Of a stretch of DNA of 64,000 bases, positions 60,828 to 64,000 are shown piece by piece. Within the stretch, counting starts at the first letter, position 1, and each line of letters begins with the position of its first letter. A program made the translations under genes and the position numbers. The DNA comes from Syntrophomonas sp. DTU019. GTDB lineage: Bacteria; Bacillota; Syntrophomonadia; Syntrophomonadales; Syntrophomonadaceae. The notes beneath the pieces were generated by a model. It was not told the DNA's origin. It did no database searches and saw only the letters and a list, made by a program, of their open reading frames with translations. Location: assembly GCA_913757435.1 (NCBI GenBank), contig CAJYDM010000003.1, positions 295,108 to 359,107 of the forward strand, given 5' to 3'.

Positions 60828-62354
60828 ATGATTGGGATGGCTACCAAAGAGTATATCAGGAAAATGCATTTTGTTGAAGGAGCATCCATACGTTGGATAT
60901 CCAAGGAGACCGGGCATTCCCGGCAGTACATACGCAAAGTGATTGCTGAGGAAGTGCCCACCATACCCAAATACACACTGACAAAGATCAAAGAAAAGCC
61001 GGTCATGGGGCCATACCTGGACATCATCACTAGCTGGCTGCAAGAAGATGAGAACCGGCCGAAAAAGCAGCGGCACACTGCCGCTAGGATATATGAACGC
61101 CTGTGTGAAGAATATGGATTTAGCGGCAGTGAATCAACCGTTAGGCGCTGTGTTAGGGAAATTAAAAAGCAATTGGAGGGCGATAAGCGGGAATTATTCA
61201 TTCCCTTGGAATTTGAACTAGGGAGTCATGCCCAGGTGGACTGGGGTGAAGCAGAGGTAATCTTGCAGGGTAAAAGCCAGAAGGTTTACCTTTTTGTGAT
61301 GAAGCTATCAGGTAGCAGAGACTCATTCATGACTACCTTTTCCTCAGCCCGGCAGGAGGCATTTTTTGAAGGTCACAAGCAGGCTTTCGAATACTTCGGA
61401 GGAATCCCTAAAACTATCGTATACGACAATCTAAAAACTGCTGTAGCGCGAGTACTACAGGGAAAGGATCGTAAAGAACAGGATGCCTTTATGGCTTTCA
61501 AAGCCCATTACCTTTTCGAGGCCGAATTTTGCAATGTTGGGAGGGGAAATGAAAAAGGCCAGGTCGAAAACGAGGTAGGCTATCTGAGACGAAACATCCT
61601 GGTCCCTGTTCCCGAGGTAGCTTCCCTCGAAGAACTAAACCAGTTGATACTCATGAAGCTCTCAAAGTTCCGTCAGACAAGAATAGTACCTCATACAAAA
61701 AAGACCATTGCGGAGGTGTTTCAAGAGGAAAAACAATTGTTGCTGCCCCTGCCCCGGTACCCCTTTGACTGTTGTGTAGTGGTGCCTGCCAAAAGCTCCA
61801 AGGAAAGCACGGTGCGTTTTGATAACAACCGTTATTCAGTACCCAGTCGTTATGCCCGGTGCCGGATACATATCAAAAGCTATGTAAATGAAGTCCATAT
61901 CTTCTACGAAGACCAGTTGATAGCAGTTCATCCTCGTTGTTACGAGCGAGGCCAGGATATACTCGACCTAAGTCACTATCTTGATGTACTGGAGCGCAAG
62001 CCATACGCCCTAAACCACGCCAAGGCTTTCAAAGAGGCGGGCTTGCCGGAGATATACCACCAGTACCTGGCTATACTCAGACAAAATAACGATAAAGCCA
62101 ACCTTGAGTTTGTAAAAATACTAAAACTTAGAGTTAAACATGGGCCGGAGGTGATTGATGAAATTTTACAAATGGCCATGGACTGTTCCGTTTATCACTA
62201 TGATGGCATTAAAGCCCTGTTCGACAGCTTTGCTGTGGCAGAATACTCGCACTGTAGCATGAGCGGGGAACGGGTAAAGAACATACCTGAATTTAGCGTC
62301 AAACCGCCCAATCTTAGTTGCTTTGACCAACTTTTAAAGGGAGGTGCAGCATAG
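60828..62354 (+). CDS. istA: IS21-family transposase IstA (third type)
   Basis: A 508-residue transposase. The N-terminal HTH (FVEGASIRWISKETGHSRQY) precedes the DDE fold: HAQVDWGEAEV, TIVYDNLKTAV, and FCNVGRGNEKGQVENEVGYL. The C-terminal Mu-like barrel has VRFDNNRYSVPSRYA. AGGAGG lies eight bases before ATG 60828; an upstream in-frame ATG lacks an RBS. Intact. Confidence 0.93.
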   Translation: MIGMATKEYIRKMHFVEGASIRWISKETGHSRQYIRKVIAEEVPTIPKYTLTKIKEKPVMGPYLDIITSWLQEDENRPKKQRHTAARIYERLCEEYGFSGSESTVRRCVREIKKQLEGDKRELFIPLEFELGSHAQVDWGEAEVILQGKSQKVYLFVMKLSGSRDSFMTTFSSARQEAFFEGHKQAFEYFGGIPKTIVYDNLKTAVARVLQGKDRKEQDAFMAFKAHYLFEAEFCNVGRGNEKGQVENEVGYLRRNILVPVPEVASLEELNQLILMKLSKFRQTRIVPHTKKTIAEVFQEEKQLLLPLPRYPFDCCVVVPAKSSKESTVRFDNNRYSVPSRYARCRIHIKSYVNEVHIFYEDQLIAVHPRCYERGQDILDLSHYLDVLERKPYALNHAKAFKEAGLPEIYHQYLAILRQNNDKANLEFVKILKLRVKHGPEVIDEILQMAMDCSVYHYDGIKALFDSFAVAEYSHCSMSGERVKNIPEFSVKPPNLSCFDQLLKGGAA

Positions 62355-63115
62355 TAGACATCGAGGCAAGGCTCAAGGAATATATTAAGACTTTAAAACT
62401 ACCTACTGTTGGCCAGAACTATCAAGAAATGGCTCGGCAAGCGGAAAGTGAACGCTTAAGCTATGAGGAATTCCTTTTTAATCTTTTGGAACGAGAGGTG
62501 ATGAAACGGGAAGAAAACCAGGTAAAAAGGTTAATCAACCAAGCCAGGTTCCCTTTGAAAAAGACCCTGGACACCTTTGATTTCACGCAAATACCAGGCC
62601 TTAACCAAACCAAAGTACTAACTCTTTCCCGGGGTCAGTTCATTAAGGATAAGGAAAATGTTATCCTGGCTGGTAACTCAGGTACCGGTAAAACCCACTT
62701 GGCAATAGCCCTGGGAATCTGTGCCTGCCAGTTGCGCTACAAGGTTGGATTTTACACAGCCGCCGGATTGGTGAATGAGTTGACGGAAATGGAGAGCGAG
62801 AAAAAGCTACTAAAATACCAGAAACAATGGTTGCGCTATGATTTAGTCATCGTTGATGAGCTTGGCTATATCCCGTTTAACCGCCGTTCAGCAGAACTGC
62901 TGTTTCAGTTCTTTTCTAGCCGTTATGAAAGAGGCAGTATGATCATTACCACCAACCTTGAATTCTCCGAGTGGAATCAGGTTTTTGGTGACGAAAAGAT
63001 GACTGCGGCTCTTTTAGATCGGATTACCCATAACGCCCACATCCTGATTACCAACGGCGAGAGTTTCCGGCTCAAGCAGACCATGAAGAGGCAGCGTCCG
63101 TCACGACCCGCCTAA
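62351..63115 (+). CDS. istB: IS21-family helper ATPase IstB (third type)
   Basis: An IstB AAA+ ATPase: Walker A ILAGNSGTGKTHLAIALG, Walker B LVIVDELGYIPFNRRSAE and sensor MIITTNLEF. The conserved N-terminal helix VDIEARLKEYIKTLKLPTVG is encoded upstream of the first ATG (62429) in the same frame, extending back to ATA 62351, which overlaps the istA TAG stop and follows GGAGGTG at good spacing. The start may therefore be a non-canonical ATA (254 residues); the ATG gives 228 residues without this helix. Confidence 0.85.
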   Translation: MVDIEARLKEYIKTLKLPTVGQNYQEMARQAESERLSYEEFLFNLLEREVMKREENQVKRLINQARFPLKKTLDTFDFTQIPGLNQTKVLTLSRGQFIKDKENVILAGNSGTGKTHLAIALGICACQLRYKVGFYTAAGLVNELTEMESEKKLLKYQKQWLRYDLVIVDELGYIPFNRRSAELLFQFFSSRYERGSMIITTNLEFSEWNQVFGDEKMTAALLDRITHNAHILITNGESFRLKQTMKRQRPSRPA

Positions 63116-63171
63116 CTATTTTTTTCCCTGGGTGGTCAACTTTTTCATGAGCGCGGTGGTAAACTTTTTGA

Positions 63172-63200
63172 TTGACAAAGACATAAAGTATTTGTAATAA
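63172..63200 (+). promoter_or_regulatory. Hybrid promoter with -35 from the IS21 right end
   Basis: TTGACA (63172-63177) is the last six bases of the IS21 right end and a perfect -35 box. At 17 bases downstream lies TAATAA (63195-63200), a moderate -10. The direction is outward toward the bacterioferritin gene, whose ATG is at 63290. The IS therefore probably drives or alters its transcription. Confidence 0.55.
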
Positions 63201-63289
63201 TAACAAGATAGTATAAATGCTAGCGAAAGCTATTGAAATAAATGGTTAAGTCAAAACCCAGACAACTTTAAAAGAAAGGAGTTGTACTT

Positions 63290-63757
63290 ATGGAAGGAAA
63301 TCCAAAACTTATTGAAACGCTGAATGCTTTGCTTGCGGACGAGCTTGCAGCCATCAATCAGTATATCGTACACGCTGAAATGTGCGAGGACTGGGGCTAT
63401 GGTAAGTTGCATAAAAGCTTTGAGAAGCGGGCAATAGACGAAATGAGGCATGCCGAAAAACTTATCGGAAGGATTCTGTTTCTCGGTGGAAGACCTACTG
63501 TATCCAAACTGAGTGATATTCATATTGGAAAAGACGTTCCTAAGCAAGTAGAATTTGACCGCGCTTCTGAGGAAGGCGCAATCAAAGCTTATAATGATGC
63601 CATAGTGCTCGCGGGTGAGGTACGTGACTATGCAACAAGGGATATTCTTATACAGATACTAAACGACGAAGATCGTCATATGGATGAACTTGAGGAACTC
63701 TTAGATCAGATCGAGCAGATGACTTTGCCAATGTTCTTGACAACTCAAGTTGATTAA
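63290..63757 (+). CDS. bfr: Bacterioferritin
   Basis: A 155-residue ferritin-like protein with bacterioferritin numbering. The ferroxidase ligands are all present: Glu18, Glu51, His54, Glu94, Glu127 and His130. Met52, which in E. coli binds haem between subunits, is also present (DEMRHAEK). The protein forms a 24-mer cage that oxidises and stores iron, protecting from Fenton chemistry. AAGGAG precedes the ATG. The sequence looks fully functional. The upstream IS21 right end provides a potential promoter. Confidence 0.95.
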   Translation: MEGNPKLIETLNALLADELAAINQYIVHAEMCEDWGYGKLHKSFEKRAIDEMRHAEKLIGRILFLGGRPTVSKLSDIHIGKDVPKQVEFDRASEEGAIKAYNDAIVLAGEVRDYATRDILIQILNDEDRHMDELEELLDQIEQMTLPMFLTTQVD

Positions 63758-63782
63758 TTTTCTTATAGGCAAACTCAAATTC

Positions 63783-63812
63783 AAGGGGCTGTAGAAATAA
63801 CAGCCCCTTTTG
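63783..63812 (+). terminator. Intrinsic terminator of bfr
   Basis: AAGGGGCTGT (63783-63792) pairs with ACAGCCCCTT (63800-63809) around an AGAAATA loop and is followed by TTTG. Confidence 0.9.
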
Positions 63813-64000
63813 TGCCTCGGCTGAGCATCTGAGGATTTAAGGTACCTAGAGAGAAGCCACTTGATTTAAAGCAGCCCCTCCCTAAGGATTTCTAAGACCA
63901 CTTTGGTGGTTATTTTTACAGAGGGTGAGAGCAGGATACATATAAATTACTACTTATTATCCTTTATAAATACATGAAAAAACTATGATAATTATAATAA
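63813..64000. other. Right edge, no gene seen
   Basis: About 190 bases after the bfr terminator. No reading frame, hairpin or repeat of note is seen before the window ends. Confidence 0.5.

Larger units (their letters stand above)
60703..63177 (+). mobile_element. IS21-family element (third type, about 2.47 kb)
   Basis: The left end carries two repeats, GATAACGTAAAAGTTGACCAC and GATAACGAAAAAATTGACCAC (near 60710-60765). The right end carries two inverted ones, GTGGTCAACTTTTT and GTGGTAAACTTTTT (near 63132-63169). The proposed limits, TGTC at 60703 and TTGACA at 63177, give matching inverted ends. Multiple terminal repeats are typical of IS21. No target duplication was found, so the end positions could be off by several bases. 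Confidence 0.75.

Overview
The window looks like part of a low-to-mid GC anaerobic Firmicutes chromosome, most likely class Clostridia. The reasons are strong AGGAGG-type ribosome binding sites, frequent TTG/GTG starts, an indolepyruvate:ferredoxin oxidoreductase, DUF362 and CDGSH iron-sulfur proteins, lipoproteins with Gram-positive style signal peptides, and a dense load of IS21, IS66, IS1182 and serine-recombinase elements. The genus cannot be fixed from the sequence alone.

Region 1 (1-17,030) is ordinary chromosome with one unusual operon. It opens with the end of iorA and all of iorB, then an NRDE/TANGO2-like protein whose C-terminal TfoX_C domain is cut by an in-frame TGA. Next come five co-directional genes: a RuBisCO-like protein (5' third frameshifted), a phosphoenolpyruvate-hydrolase-family TIM barrel, a ComB-family phosphatase, a Tm-1-like/UPF0261 protein and a second TIM-barrel paralog. 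These look like one uncharacterised metabolic module. After it lie a LolA-like lipoprotein, a CDGSH protein, a glycine-betaine-type ABC transporter (ATPase, permease, binding protein), a small lipoprotein, a HerA/DUF853 ATPase and an RlmD-type 23S rRNA methyltransferase.

Region 2 (17,030-49,200) is a mobile and defence region. An 18-bp direct-repeat cluster precedes a 792-residue protein of unknown family with a His/Asp-rich motif and a glycine-rich hydrophobic tail, followed by three tandem serine recombinases on the other strand. An AT-rich island carries an XRE regulator, a Type I restriction-modification system (hsdM-hsdS-hsdR) and a Type I Thoeris system (thsA SIR2-SLOG, thsB TIR). Around it are three copies of one 2,453-bp IS21-family element, a second IS21 element, an IS1182 element that splits a secreted-protein gene, IS66 remnants and a Mu-type transposase/ExeA-ATPase transposon. 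The second and third IS21 copies form a nested insertion plus inversion that can be reconstructed to the base (5-bp duplication ATTGA).

Region 3 (49,200-60,540) is a run of small, mostly same-strand accessory genes: glycosyltransferase, DUF1801, GyrI-like, flavin/PLP-oxidase-fold, alpha/beta hydrolase, TIGR04076, GNAT and DUF362. They are interspersed with many gene fragments (DUF3795, recombinase N-terminus, DUF3788, GNAT, methyltransferase, DUF1905 and others), which suggests repeated insertion and deletion.

Region 4 (60,540-64,000) holds a third IS21-type element followed by a bacterioferritin with all ferroxidase and haem-ligand residues. The IS right end supplies a TTGACA placed to act as the -35 box for this gene.
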